From: Hyphomicrobium_A sp965243865
Lineage (GTDB): Bacteria; Pseudomonadota; Alphaproteobacteria; Rhizobiales; Hyphomicrobiaceae
NCBI RefSeq assembly: GCF_965243865.1
Contig: NZ_OZ251603.1
Coordinates: forward strand, 2,604,001-2,668,000
Direction of reading: 5' to 3'
DNA: 64,000 nt
Shown here: piece by piece, positions 17,525-26,028 of the stretch
How the letters are laid out: the number at the start of each line of letters is the position of its first letter
Numbering within the stretch: position 1 is the stretch's first letter
Program-made: the position numbers and the translations under genes
The notes under the pieces: generated by a model
The model's database searches: none
Seen by the model: only the letters and a program-made list of their open reading frames with translations
Told to the model about the DNA's origin: nothing

Positions 17525-20500
17525 TCGCGCGCCTCATCGGCTGGTCGGCGCGCAACCTGATGCTGGTGTTCATTGCCACGGCGTTCGCCGTTGTCGCGGG
17601 TCTATGGGCGCTGACGCACTTGCCGCTCGACGCCATCCCGGATCTCTCCGATACGCAGGTCATCGTCTACACCGAATTCCCGGGTCAGGCGCCACAGGTG
17701 GTCGAGGATCAGGTTACCTATCCGCTCACCACATCGATGCTGACGGTGCCACGCTCTAAGGTCGTACGCGGCTTTTCGTTCTTCGGCGTGTCGTTCGTCT
17801 ACATCATCTTCGAGGACGGTACCGACATCTATTGGGCGCGCAGCCGCGTTCTCGAATACCTCAATGCGGCCGCCAAGCGGTTACCTGCGGGCGTCACGCC
17901 AACGCTCGGGCCGGACGCGACCGGTGTCGGCTGGGTCTATCAGTATGCGGTGCTGGGCAAGAACAAATCGCTGGCTGAACTCCGCTCGCTGCAAGATTGG
18001 GAGATCCGTTTCGGATTGTCCAAGGCCGAAGGCGTCGCCGAGGTGGCGAGCGTCGGTGGCTTCGTCAAGCAGTACAGTGTCGTCGTCGATCCGGGGCGCA
18101 TGCGTGCACTCGGCATCTCGCTGCAAAAGATGCGCGAGGTCATCCGCGACAGCAACATGGACGTCGGCGGCCGCACCCTTGAGCTGGCCGAGCATGAGTT
18201 CATGGTACGGGGGCGTGGATATTTGAGGAATACCGCGGATATTGAGAACATCGTCGTCAAGATGAACGGCGGCACGCCGGTGCTGCTGAAGGATATCGCA
18301 CGCGTCGAGATCACGCCCGACGAGCGGCGCGGCATCACCGAATTTAACGGCGAAGGAGAGGTGGCAAGCGGCATCGCCCTGCAGCGCTCAGGCGCCAACG
18401 CGCTGACGGTCATCGAAAACGTCAAGGAGCGCTTGAAGGAGATAGCCCCCTCGCTGCCTGAGGGCACCGAAATTGTCCCCGTATACGATCGCTCCGAACT
18501 CATTCACCGCGCCATCGCCACCCTCAAGTCGACCCTGTTCGAGGAAAGTGTGGTCGTCGCCTTGGTGTGCATCGTATTTCTTCTGCACGTGCGCAGCGCG
18601 CTCGTCGCCATCCTCATGCTGCCCGTCGGTATCCTCATGGCGTTCATCGCCATGAAGCTGTTGGGCATCGGCTCCAACATCATGAGCCTCGGCGGCATCG
18701 CCATCGCCATCGGCGCAATGATCGACGCCGCGATCGTCATGATCGAAAATGCGCACAAGCATCTTGAACGAGCGCCGCCGGATAAGCCGCGTGTCGAAAT
18801 CATCATCGAAGCGGCCTCCGAGGTTGGACCGGCGCTGTTCTTCTCCCTGCTTATCATCACCGTGTCGTTCCTCCCGATCTTTACCTTGGAGGCGCAGGAG
18901 GGCCGTCTGTTCGGACCGCTGGCGTTCACCAAGACCTTCGCCATGGCCTCGGCGGCCATCCTCTCGGTGACGCTGGTACCGGCGCTGATGGTGGTCTTCG
19001 TGCGCGGGCGCATCATCCCGGAAGCCAAGAACCCGCTCAACCGCGCCCTGATCGCAATCTACCGGCCGGTCATCCGCGGCGTGCTCAGAGCGAAGATGCT
19101 GACCATCGCGCTGGCGATGATCGTGGTCGGCATTTCGATATGGCCCATGCTGCATATGGGCAGCGAGTTCATGCCCAACCTCGATGAGGGAACGCTGCTC
19201 TACATGCCGACGACGCTGCCGGGAATATCCGTCACCAAATCCGCGGAACTGCTCCAAACGCAAGACCGCATCATCAAGACGTTCCCGGAGGTCGCCTCGG
19301 TCTACGGCAAGGCGGGACGCGCGCTGACGGCAACCGATCCAGCGCCCACGGAAATGTTCGAGACAATCATCAACCTCAAGCCGAAGGACCAATGGCGTCC
19401 TGGGCTCACCGTTGATGCTCTGATCCAGGAAATGGACCGATCCCTGCAGTTTCCCGGCGTCTCGAATGCGTGGACCATGCCGATCAAGGCGCGCATCGAC
19501 ATGCTGTCGACCGGCATACGCACGCCCGTGGGCGTGAAGGTGATCGGCAAGGATCTCACCGAGATGGAGAACGTCGCCCGGCAGGTGGAAACCGTCCTCA
19601 AGCCTGTGCCAGGAACATCGAGCGCCTACGCCGAGCGCGTGGTCGGCGGATACTACCTCGAGGTGATTCCGGACCGCGCGCGTCTGGCACGCTATGGCTT
19701 GATGGTTGCCGATGCGCAAAACGTGGTGGCATCGGCGCTCGGGGCCGAGCCGATCACCACGACGGTCGAAGGACGCGAACGCTACACGGTCGTGCTCAGG
19801 TATCCGCGCGACCTGCGCTCGGACCCCCAGACCATCGCCAAGGACGTCTTGGTCGGGCTGCCGGGCGGGGGCACAGTGCCGCTGGGAGAGGTCGCCGATA
19901 TCGAACTCACGCAGGGTCCCACGTCGATCCGGACCGAGAACGGCAAACTCGCAACGTATATCTTCGTCGACATTCGTGACCGAGATCTCGGCGGCTATGT
20001 CGCCGATGCCAAGAAGGCGGTAACCGACCAAGTGGTGATGCCTGCCGGTACCTACCTCATGTGGAGCGGCCAGTTCGAGTATCTGGAGCGCGCCGAGGCC
20101 CGACTTCAGATGGTTGTGCCGGTGACGCTGATGATCATCTTTCTGCTGCTCTATCTTAATTTCCGGCGCATCACCGAAACGCTCATTGTCATGCTGTCTC
20201 TGCCGTTCGCCTTGATCGGCGGGCTATGGCTGATGTGGTGGCTCGGCTTCAATATGTCGGTGGCGGCCGCGGTCGGATTCATCGCTTTGGCTGGCGTGGC
20301 CGCTGAAACAGGCGTCGTGATGCTTATCTATCTCGATCACGCGGTAGAGGAGATTATGCTGCGCTGCGGGAAGGAGCGACGCCCGTTTTCGAAGGCTGAC
20401 CTCTACGAAGCGATCATGCTGGGCGCGGTGGAGCGCGTCCGGCCGAAGATGATGACGGTGGTGGCCATCATGGCCGGCCTCCTGCCCATACTGTGGAGCA

Positions 20501-20739
20501 CCGGAACTGGCTCGGAGGTGATGCAGCGCATTGCGGTGCCGATGATCGGCGGCATGGTCTCATCAACCCTTCTGACACTCATCGTCATTCCCGCCATTTA
20601 CGGCCTCATCAAAGGATGGCGGCTGCCGCCTGCCGTTTCTCTGGCAGAGAAAGGAACGGCTCTTTCTGGCTTTTGCCGGCTCGATATTGCGGAAGATGAA
20701 CGTTATCTGAAGACCATCTTACCCTACGATCGGACCTAG
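17521..20739 (+). CDS. cusA: CusA-type Cu(I)/Ag(I) RND efflux permease
   Basis: A 1072-aa HME-RND pump. The TM4 signature AIGAMIDAAIVMIENAHKHL is that of CusA. The methionines that bind Cu/Ag in E. coli CusA have clear counterparts: LLYMPTTLPG, TEMFETI and RIDMLSTGI, in the right order across the porter domain. Twelve transmembrane segments in two halves are visible. The C-terminal tail after SLAEKGTALS is unusual but short. About 845 bases without genes follow. No cusC-type channel is present, so the CzcC here or a genomic channel would be needed. Confidence 0.95.
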   Translation: MIARLIGWSARNLMLVFIATAFAVVAGLWALTHLPLDAIPDLSDTQVIVYTEFPGQAPQVVEDQVTYPLTTSMLTVPRSKVVRGFSFFGVSFVYIIFEDGTDIYWARSRVLEYLNAAAKRLPAGVTPTLGPDATGVGWVYQYAVLGKNKSLAELRSLQDWEIRFGLSKAEGVAEVASVGGFVKQYSVVVDPGRMRALGISLQKMREVIRDSNMDVGGRTLELAEHEFMVRGRGYLRNTADIENIVVKMNGGTPVLLKDIARVEITPDERRGITEFNGEGEVASGIALQRSGANALTVIENVKERLKEIAPSLPEGTEIVPVYDRSELIHRAIATLKSTLFEESVVVALVCIVFLLHVRSALVAILMLPVGILMAFIAMKLLGIGSNIMSLGGIAIAIGAMIDAAIVMIENAHKHLERAPPDKPRVEIIIEAASEVGPALFFSLLIITVSFLPIFTLEAQEGRLFGPLAFTKTFAMASAAILSVTLVPALMVVFVRGRIIPEAKNPLNRALIAIYRPVIRGVLRAKMLTIALAMIVVGISIWPMLHMGSEFMPNLDEGTLLYMPTTLPGISVTKSAELLQTQDRIIKTFPEVASVYGKAGRALTATDPAPTEMFETIINLKPKDQWRPGLTVDALIQEMDRSLQFPGVSNAWTMPIKARIDMLSTGIRTPVGVKVIGKDLTEMENVARQVETVLKPVPGTSSAYAERVVGGYYLEVIPDRARLARYGLMVADAQNVVASALGAEPITTTVEGRERYTVVLRYPRDLRSDPQTIAKDVLVGLPGGGTVPLGEVADIELTQGPTSIRTENGKLATYIFVDIRDRDLGGYVADAKKAVTDQVVMPAGTYLMWSGQFEYLERAEARLQMVVPVTLMIIFLLLYLNFRRITETLIVMLSLPFALIGGLWLMWWLGFNMSVAAAVGFIALAGVAAETGVVMLIYLDHAVEEIMLRCGKERRPFSKADLYEAIMLGAVERVRPKMMTVVAIMAGLLPILWSTGTGSEVMQRIAVPMIGGMVSSTLLTLIVIPAIYGLIKGWRLPPAVSLAEKGTALSGFCRLDIAEDERYLKTILPYDRT

Positions 20740-21584
20740 TCGGCAATCGCCGAGGGGCAAGTCTGGCCGGCCCACACCACGGCGCAGACTCGCGGTCCGA
20801 GAAGGTCGCATACACTTTGAAGCACGCGCAAACACGGCATCCTCGAGCGGCATTCGAGGACGTCCGTTCGCCCGACCAACGGTTTCACCCCCAATGCCTC
20901 ACACTATCTCTTTAAGTAGGTACTAAAACCGCTTCGTGACTGACGTCCGCGAGGCACATGTAAAAGCCTAAGTTTCTAGGGTCCGCACTTCAACACGATA
21001 CCCGTGGTCCAATACTGGACGACGCCCACCCAACGGCGACCCGAGTATCGAGAATTTATGCAACCCTCGACACTGGGCGTGACGTCACGGTGCGCTAGCC
21101 AACGAAGCCTATGGAGCTGAATTGGAGCAGATAGCACTTTTTACAGGGATTTCGGGTTGGCTTGGGATGCAGAAGACGCGAGACAACAATTCCCACATTG
21201 AGTACCGGCCGGATCCCCAGATTATCAGTGACTGTCAAAGAGACGGTGACACGAGCTGGCTGTGACGTCACAGCTCCGGGAAAGCGGTCGAAGTTGCAAC
21301 TGAAACGGTGCCGTCTCCGGCGCGTCCAGACTGCGTTCCCCGGTCGGAACCTTTGCCTGTCGCTGACGTTGGCCCGGTTGGAGTTTTCCGGCATCAGTCG
21401 GGTAATCGTAACTGGCTCAGATCACATCGCCGATCCTCGCCTTGCACAAGTTCAGTTGCCGCGCCCGTTTCGCGGCGGGTCTGGGTCAGTGATCGATGGC
21501 GTTAGCGCATCCGCACAAACGGCGGCATTGCCGGAACGATTTTCTGCGAATGCCGCAAGCTGAAAAGAACCCAGGGGCAACTTC
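20740..21584. other. 845-bp gene-free region with palindromes
   Basis: No supported coding region on either strand; small frames lack start context or family resemblance. A weak hairpin CCTCGA/TCGAGG lies at 20841-20859 and may end the cusA transcript. GTGACGTCAC occurs at 21079-21088 and again inside the 16-bp perfect palindrome at 21259-21274. Confidence 0.6.
21259..21274. repeat. 16-bp perfect palindrome, possible regulator site
   Basis: GCTGTGACGTCACAGC is fully self-complementary. Its 10-bp core GTGACGTCAC also occurs 180 bp upstream (21079-21088). No A/T spacer or T-tract suggests a terminator, so a dimeric protein-binding site is more likely than an RNA hairpin. Confidence 0.4.
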
Positions 21585-22082
21585 GTGAGGAAGATGATGT
21601 CGTATATCCGCTTTTTAGCAATGATCGCCGTCTCGACCGTTTTGATGTACGGCCTGATGTACCTCAACACCTACGAGCTGGATCACGTCTTCTTTAGCCA
21701 AACACGCGCGTGGATGGCGCTCGTTATGGGCACGGCCATGACGATCGTTATGCTGGGTTTCATGTGGGGGATGTACGAAAACAAGCGCGTCAATGTCGGC
21801 ATCGTCGCTGGCAGTTTGGTCGGGTTCGCGATGGCGCTTTGGCTCGTGCGCAGCCAGGACACGGTCGGCGATCTCAGCTACATGCGGGCGATGATCCCAC
21901 ATCACTCGATCGCGATCCTAACAAGCGAACGCGCGCATATCCGCGATCCGCGCGTCCGCAAGCTCGCCGACGGGATCATCGATGCGCAGGTGCGGGAAAT
22001 TCGCGAGATGAAGGTGCTCATCTCGGAAATCGAGCAGCATCCTATACCGGATGAGCAACCGGACCTTCCACCGGCACGCTAG
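21585..22082 (+). CDS. Membrane-anchored DUF305 protein
   Basis: A 165-aa protein with three predicted transmembrane segments in the first 90 residues, then a DUF305-like four-helix region with the signature YMRAMIPHHSIAILTS and a second half AQVREIREMKVLISEIEQ. DUF305 proteins recur in copper and heavy-metal resistance clusters and the Met/His-His motif is suited to metal binding, but no activity is established. GTG at 21585 is chosen because AGGGG lies 7 bases upstream; ATG codons follow three and four codons later. Confidence 0.82.
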   Translation: MRKMMSYIRFLAMIAVSTVLMYGLMYLNTYELDHVFFSQTRAWMALVMGTAMTIVMLGFMWGMYENKRVNVGIVAGSLVGFAMALWLVRSQDTVGDLSYMRAMIPHHSIAILTSERAHIRDPRVRKLADGIIDAQVREIREMKVLISEIEQHPIPDEQPDLPPAR

Positions 22083-22478
22083 ACAAAGTGCTACGTCCGG
22101 AAGGAGCATTCGCGGGCCGAGCCAGATTGTGGAAGCCGCGAGCAAGTCGTCGACCCACATCTAGATGCTGCAATTCTCCCTGTGGTACGAAGGCGTACAC
22201 GCTCAGTCAGCAGCACACTGCTTGATCGCCCGCAAAATCCGCGGCCCGAGCCGCTGCCAAACGATTCGGCGTCACCACCACATCATCGGAAAGATACGCC
22301 GTGCGCAGTGCTGCGTGGGCGGGCTCATCCAGAGAGAAGTCCGTCAGCCGATTGTAGAAGAGGTCAGGCCGGGCAGCCACGAGCTGGACTTTGCCGTCGT
22401 TTGGTTCGAGGGACCTCGATCGAGAGCCCGTAAACCGGGGATGCCCTCTTCTCGCCGGCTGGGAGCATCAAGAACCCA
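22083..22478. other. Spacer with remnant of an ATP-grasp gene
   Basis: Apart from the pseudogene fragment at 22265-22400 there is no supported gene. The remnant's frame continues on the minus strand past the copied segment into unrelated sequence, ending at a stop near 22205. Confidence 0.55.
22265..22400 (-). pseudogene. Rearranged fragment of an ATP-grasp ligase gene
   Basis: Bases 22265-22365 (minus strand) match 33829-33929 of the intact ATP-grasp gene at 99 of 101 positions. The adjoining 22370-22400 matches 34298-34328 at 30 of 31. In the intact gene these pieces are about 370 bp apart and in the opposite order, so the copy is scrambled. The reading frame remains continuous through the junction (VQLVAARPDLFYNRLTDF), and it has no start or ATP-binding part. 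High identity implies a recent duplication or recombination. Confidence 0.85.
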
Positions 22479-22868
22479 CTATGGCATCTCAAACTTAGCC
22501 AGCAAGCTGTGCCCATCGGACAGTGCGCCCGTGACAACAACTTTCGCGCCCTTCGCTAACGGCGCTGTGAGCTTGCCAACGAGCTTATTGGGCTCGACCG
22601 GCTTGAGATCGATCTGAGCCGTCTTTCCAGCGTCTTGCGTAATTGCTCTCACCTTAGCCCCGGCAGAGCCCATCGGTGCGTCTGCTTCCCCGGTCAGGTA
22701 AAACGTCACCTCGGTCGCACTCGGCACAAACTCAACATGGTGACCGTCGACATCGACGACCGCGCCGCCATTGGGACCCTTGGCGGCTTCGTGCGCATAC
22801 GCTCCGGATACGGTAGCAAGCCCGAGGACGGCGGCGAGAGCTAGCGTGAAGTTGAGTTTGCGATGCAC
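22479..22868 (-). CDS. Periplasmic protein of the third RND operon
   Basis: A 129-aa exported protein with signal peptide (MHRKLNFTLALAAVLGLATV, then SGAYA), and a small beta-rich mature domain beginning HEAAKGPNGGAVVDVDGHHV and ending SLLAKFEMP. Proteins with the same NGG..V.....HH.E start commonly sit beside CzcA-like RND genes; their role is unknown, with the His pair a possible metal ligand. It lies 26 bases downstream of the RND gene in the same direction. Confidence 0.75.
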   Translation of the reverse strand: MHRKLNFTLALAAVLGLATVSGAYAHEAAKGPNGGAVVDVDGHHVEFVPSATEVTFYLTGEADAPMGSAGAKVRAITQDAGKTAQIDLKPVEPNKLVGKLTAPLAKGAKVVVTGALSDGHSLLAKFEMP

Positions 22869-22894
22869 GTGAATACTCCATTTCTCGTGATTGG

Positions 22895-25800
22895 TTAAAA
22901 CGCTTGTATTGGTTTAGTCGCCGAAGAAGGCGCGCGGGCGTCGACGAGACGCTGAAGAGAACGCTTGCCGAGCTTGAGAAACAGAACGGGCGTCAGGACG
23001 GCATCGAGCAGCGTCGCGCTGATTAATCCGCCGAATATGGTCACCGCGACTGGGTGGAGAATTTCCTTACCCGGTGCGTCGGCCCCATAGAGCAGAGGTA
23101 TCAGCGCCGTCCCCGCCGCAAGCGCTGTCATTAATACCGGCGTCAGACGCTCAACGCTGCCGCGCACGATCAGCGGACGCCCGAAGACCTCACCTTCGTA
23201 CAAAGCGAGATTGATGTAATGGCTAATCTTCAGGATACCGTTGCGGGCCGTGATCCCCGTCAGCGTAATGAAGCCGATCATGGAGGCGACGGAGAGCGGC
23301 TGATCCGCGATCCACAGCGCCGTCACGCTACCGATCAAGGCGAGCGGCACGTTGCCCATGATGATGAGTGCCAGCACAGCCGAGCGGTAGCGGCTGTACA
23401 AAACAACAAAGATCGAGGCAAGCGAGACCAGCGATAGACCCAAGATCAAACGCGACGCTTCCTCTTGGGCGAGGAACGAGCCCTCAAGGCTCGTCGAGTA
23501 TCCCGTCGGCAATGCCGTGTCTGCGAGCACGGCCCTGATCCGTTCGATGATGGCAGCCATGTCCGAGCCATCAGTGTTGGCCAGCACGACCATGCGGCGA
23601 CGGCCGTTCTCCCTTAGAATCTGATTGGGACCTTCAGTCTCTTCCACCGTGGCAATGCGACTTAAGGGAACGCGACCTTTCGGCGTTTCGATCAGCAGAT
23701 CGCTCAGACCGGAAGTCGTGCGATCGCTTTCCGAGAGCCTGAGCACCACGTCGAACCGGCGCGCACCATCGATGATGGTCGATACCGTACGGCCGTTGGA
23801 TAGGCTTTCGAGCGCTTCCGTGATGGCAGCGGGCGTCACGCCAAACAAAGCGGCGCGGTCCGGATCGACACGTATTTCCAGCTGCGGGATCAAAACCTGC
23901 TTTTCGAGCTGTAGATCAACAAGCCCCGGCACTTTAGTGAGCTTGCCGCGCAGCGTCTCGGCAAGGCGGCGCAGCGAATCCAGATCGTCCCCGTAGATCT
24001 TGAGCGCTATCTCAGCGCGCACTCCGGAGAGCAAATGATCGAGCCGGTGCGAGATCGGCTGGCCGACGTTGATGGTCGCGGGCAACACAGCGAGTCTACG
24101 GCGCACGTCCTCCAAAATGGCCTCACGTGTGCGTTCAGACTTGTCCAAGTCAACATCGATCTCGCTTGAATGCACGCCTTCGGCATGCTCATCGAGTTCG
24201 GCGCGGCCTGTGCGGCGGCCAACCGTTTTGACTTCCGGCACTTCCGTCAGAAGGTTCTCAGCGATCAAACCGATGCGATGACTTTCCTGGAGAGAAATAC
24301 CCGGATTGAAGGCGAGGCTGATGGTCAACGTGCCTTCATTGAATGAGGGTAGGAAGGATCGCGGCAGAGCGGTTGCCGCCAGTCCGGCCAGTAGAACGGC
24401 AACCAGCGCCGTCCCGATCACCCAATTGGTCCGTTCAAATGCCCATGCCAGCAATCGTTCGTTGCCCCGCTTAAGTTTACGGACAAAAGCCCCATCGCGA
24501 TGATCGAGCTGCTTTGCGCTGCCGAGCAGATAAGACGCAAGAACCGGCGTGACCGTGATAGACACCAAAAGACTCGCCAGGATCGAGACGATGTAGGCAA
24601 CGCCCAACGGGGCGAACAAGCGGCCCTCAATGCCCGTCAAGGCAAAGAGCGGGATGAAGACGAGAACGATGATGAAAGTCGCATAGACGATACCAGACCG
24701 TACTTCGATGCTGGCATCGGCCACGACCTGCAGCAGCGGTCTTGGACTGGCGCGTTTGCTATTTTCTCGCAGGCGTCTGTAGATGTTTTCCACATCGACC
24801 ACGGCGTCATCCACGAGTTCGCCAATCGCAATCGCCAGGCCGCCGAGCGTCATCGTATTGATCGATAAGCCAAACGCTTTGAAGATAAGAACTGTGACCA
24901 GAAGGGAGATCGGGATTGCCGTCAGCGAGATCGCCGTAGTGCGGAAGTTGAGCAGGAACAGAAACAAAATGACCGCCACAGCGACCGCGGCTTCAACGAG
25001 CACGCCTTTGACGTTGTCGATCGAGGTTGAAATAAAATCAGCCTGACGGAACAGAATTTGATTGGCGCTGACCCCATTCGGTAGTCCTCGTGTTAGTTCG
25101 GCCAGCGCCGTCTCGACCTGACTAGTCAGTTTGATCGTATCGGCACCGGGCTGTTTCTGAACGGAGATGATCACGGCAGATGCGCCGTTAAATCCTGCAT
25201 CACCCCGCTTCACACGCGCCGCATATTCGACGGCTGCGACTTGCCGCAGAAAGATCGGTTGCTCGTCCTTTGTCACGACAACGACGTTGCGTAAATCATC
25301 CAGCTTTGTCGTGCGGCCGAGATTGCGGATCAGATACTCGCGGTCATTCTGATCGACAAACCCGCCACCCGTGTTGGTGCCAAAAGATTTGATCGCTGTT
25401 TCGATCTGCTCGACACTCACATTCAAGCTGGCGAGTGCCGCGATATTGGGCGTCACCCTGTACTGGCGAACCTCGCCGCCGATGGGGATGACCTGGCTCA
25501 CGCCTGATATGGACAGGAGCCGGGGCCGGATAACGAAGTCAGCAACTTCGCGCACAGCCATCGGGTCCGCCTTGTCGCCGCCCGTAACGGCAATCAGCAT
25601 GATCTCGCCCATGATGGAGGAAACCGGCCCCATCTGGGGCGTCACGCCGGGCGGCAATTGTGAAGCGATGCTGGAGAGCCGCTCCGCTACTTGCTGGCGA
25701 TTGCGATAAATGTCGGTGCCCCAGTCGAACTCGGCAAAGACAATGGAGAGGCCAATGCCTGCCACCGAGCGTACGCGCGTAACACCGGCGATGCCGTTCA

Positions 25801-26017
25801 TTGCCGTTTCGATCGGATAGCCAACGAGCTGCTCGACTTCGGGCGGGGCCAAACCTTCCGCTTCCGTCATGATGGTGACGGTTGGCTTATTGAGGTCGGG
25901 AAACACATCGACTGGAATGGAGGAGAGGCTCATGCTGCCCCACACCACTAGAATGGCGGCGGCTGCCAGCACCATCAGCCGGTTGTTGAGGCTCGCTTTG
26001 ACAAGGAAATTGAACAT
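22895..26017 (-). CDS. HME-family RND efflux permease, third copy in the island
   Basis: A 1040-aa pump with the RND layout of twelve transmembrane segments and two large periplasmic loops. The TM4 motif is AIGELVDDAVVDVENIYRRL, distinct from both the CzcA-type (1-1777) and CusA-type (17521-20739) genes. The CusA-type methionines are not evident, so the metal cannot be assigned from motifs. It follows its membrane-fusion partner by 11 bases, and the small periplasmic protein at 22479 follows it. No outer-membrane gene is in this operon. Confidence 0.93.
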   Translation of the reverse strand: MFNFLVKASLNNRLMVLAAAAILVVWGSMSLSSIPVDVFPDLNKPTVTIMTEAEGLAPPEVEQLVGYPIETAMNGIAGVTRVRSVAGIGLSIVFAEFDWGTDIYRNRQQVAERLSSIASQLPPGVTPQMGPVSSIMGEIMLIAVTGGDKADPMAVREVADFVIRPRLLSISGVSQVIPIGGEVRQYRVTPNIAALASLNVSVEQIETAIKSFGTNTGGGFVDQNDREYLIRNLGRTTKLDDLRNVVVVTKDEQPIFLRQVAAVEYAARVKRGDAGFNGASAVIISVQKQPGADTIKLTSQVETALAELTRGLPNGVSANQILFRQADFISTSIDNVKGVLVEAAVAVAVILFLFLLNFRTTAISLTAIPISLLVTVLIFKAFGLSINTMTLGGLAIAIGELVDDAVVDVENIYRRLRENSKRASPRPLLQVVADASIEVRSGIVYATFIIVLVFIPLFALTGIEGRLFAPLGVAYIVSILASLLVSITVTPVLASYLLGSAKQLDHRDGAFVRKLKRGNERLLAWAFERTNWVIGTALVAVLLAGLAATALPRSFLPSFNEGTLTISLAFNPGISLQESHRIGLIAENLLTEVPEVKTVGRRTGRAELDEHAEGVHSSEIDVDLDKSERTREAILEDVRRRLAVLPATINVGQPISHRLDHLLSGVRAEIALKIYGDDLDSLRRLAETLRGKLTKVPGLVDLQLEKQVLIPQLEIRVDPDRAALFGVTPAAITEALESLSNGRTVSTIIDGARRFDVVLRLSESDRTTSGLSDLLIETPKGRVPLSRIATVEETEGPNQILRENGRRRMVVLANTDGSDMAAIIERIRAVLADTALPTGYSTSLEGSFLAQEEASRLILGLSLVSLASIFVVLYSRYRSAVLALIIMGNVPLALIGSVTALWIADQPLSVASMIGFITLTGITARNGILKISHYINLALYEGEVFGRPLIVRGSVERLTPVLMTALAAGTALIPLLYGADAPGKEILHPVAVTIFGGLISATLLDAVLTPVLFLKLGKRSLQRLVDARAPSSATKPIQAF

Positions 26018-26028
26018 TGCGCGCCTCC

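Noticed and set aside
18388..20031. 547-aa open frame antisense to cusA
   Set aside because: Shadow of the real gene caused by high GC at third positions; His/Arg/Asp-rich with no domain.
21095..21394. 99-aa minus-strand frame in the gene-free region
   Set aside because: No ribosome-binding site, no recognisable domain, Arg-rich composition typical of chance frames.
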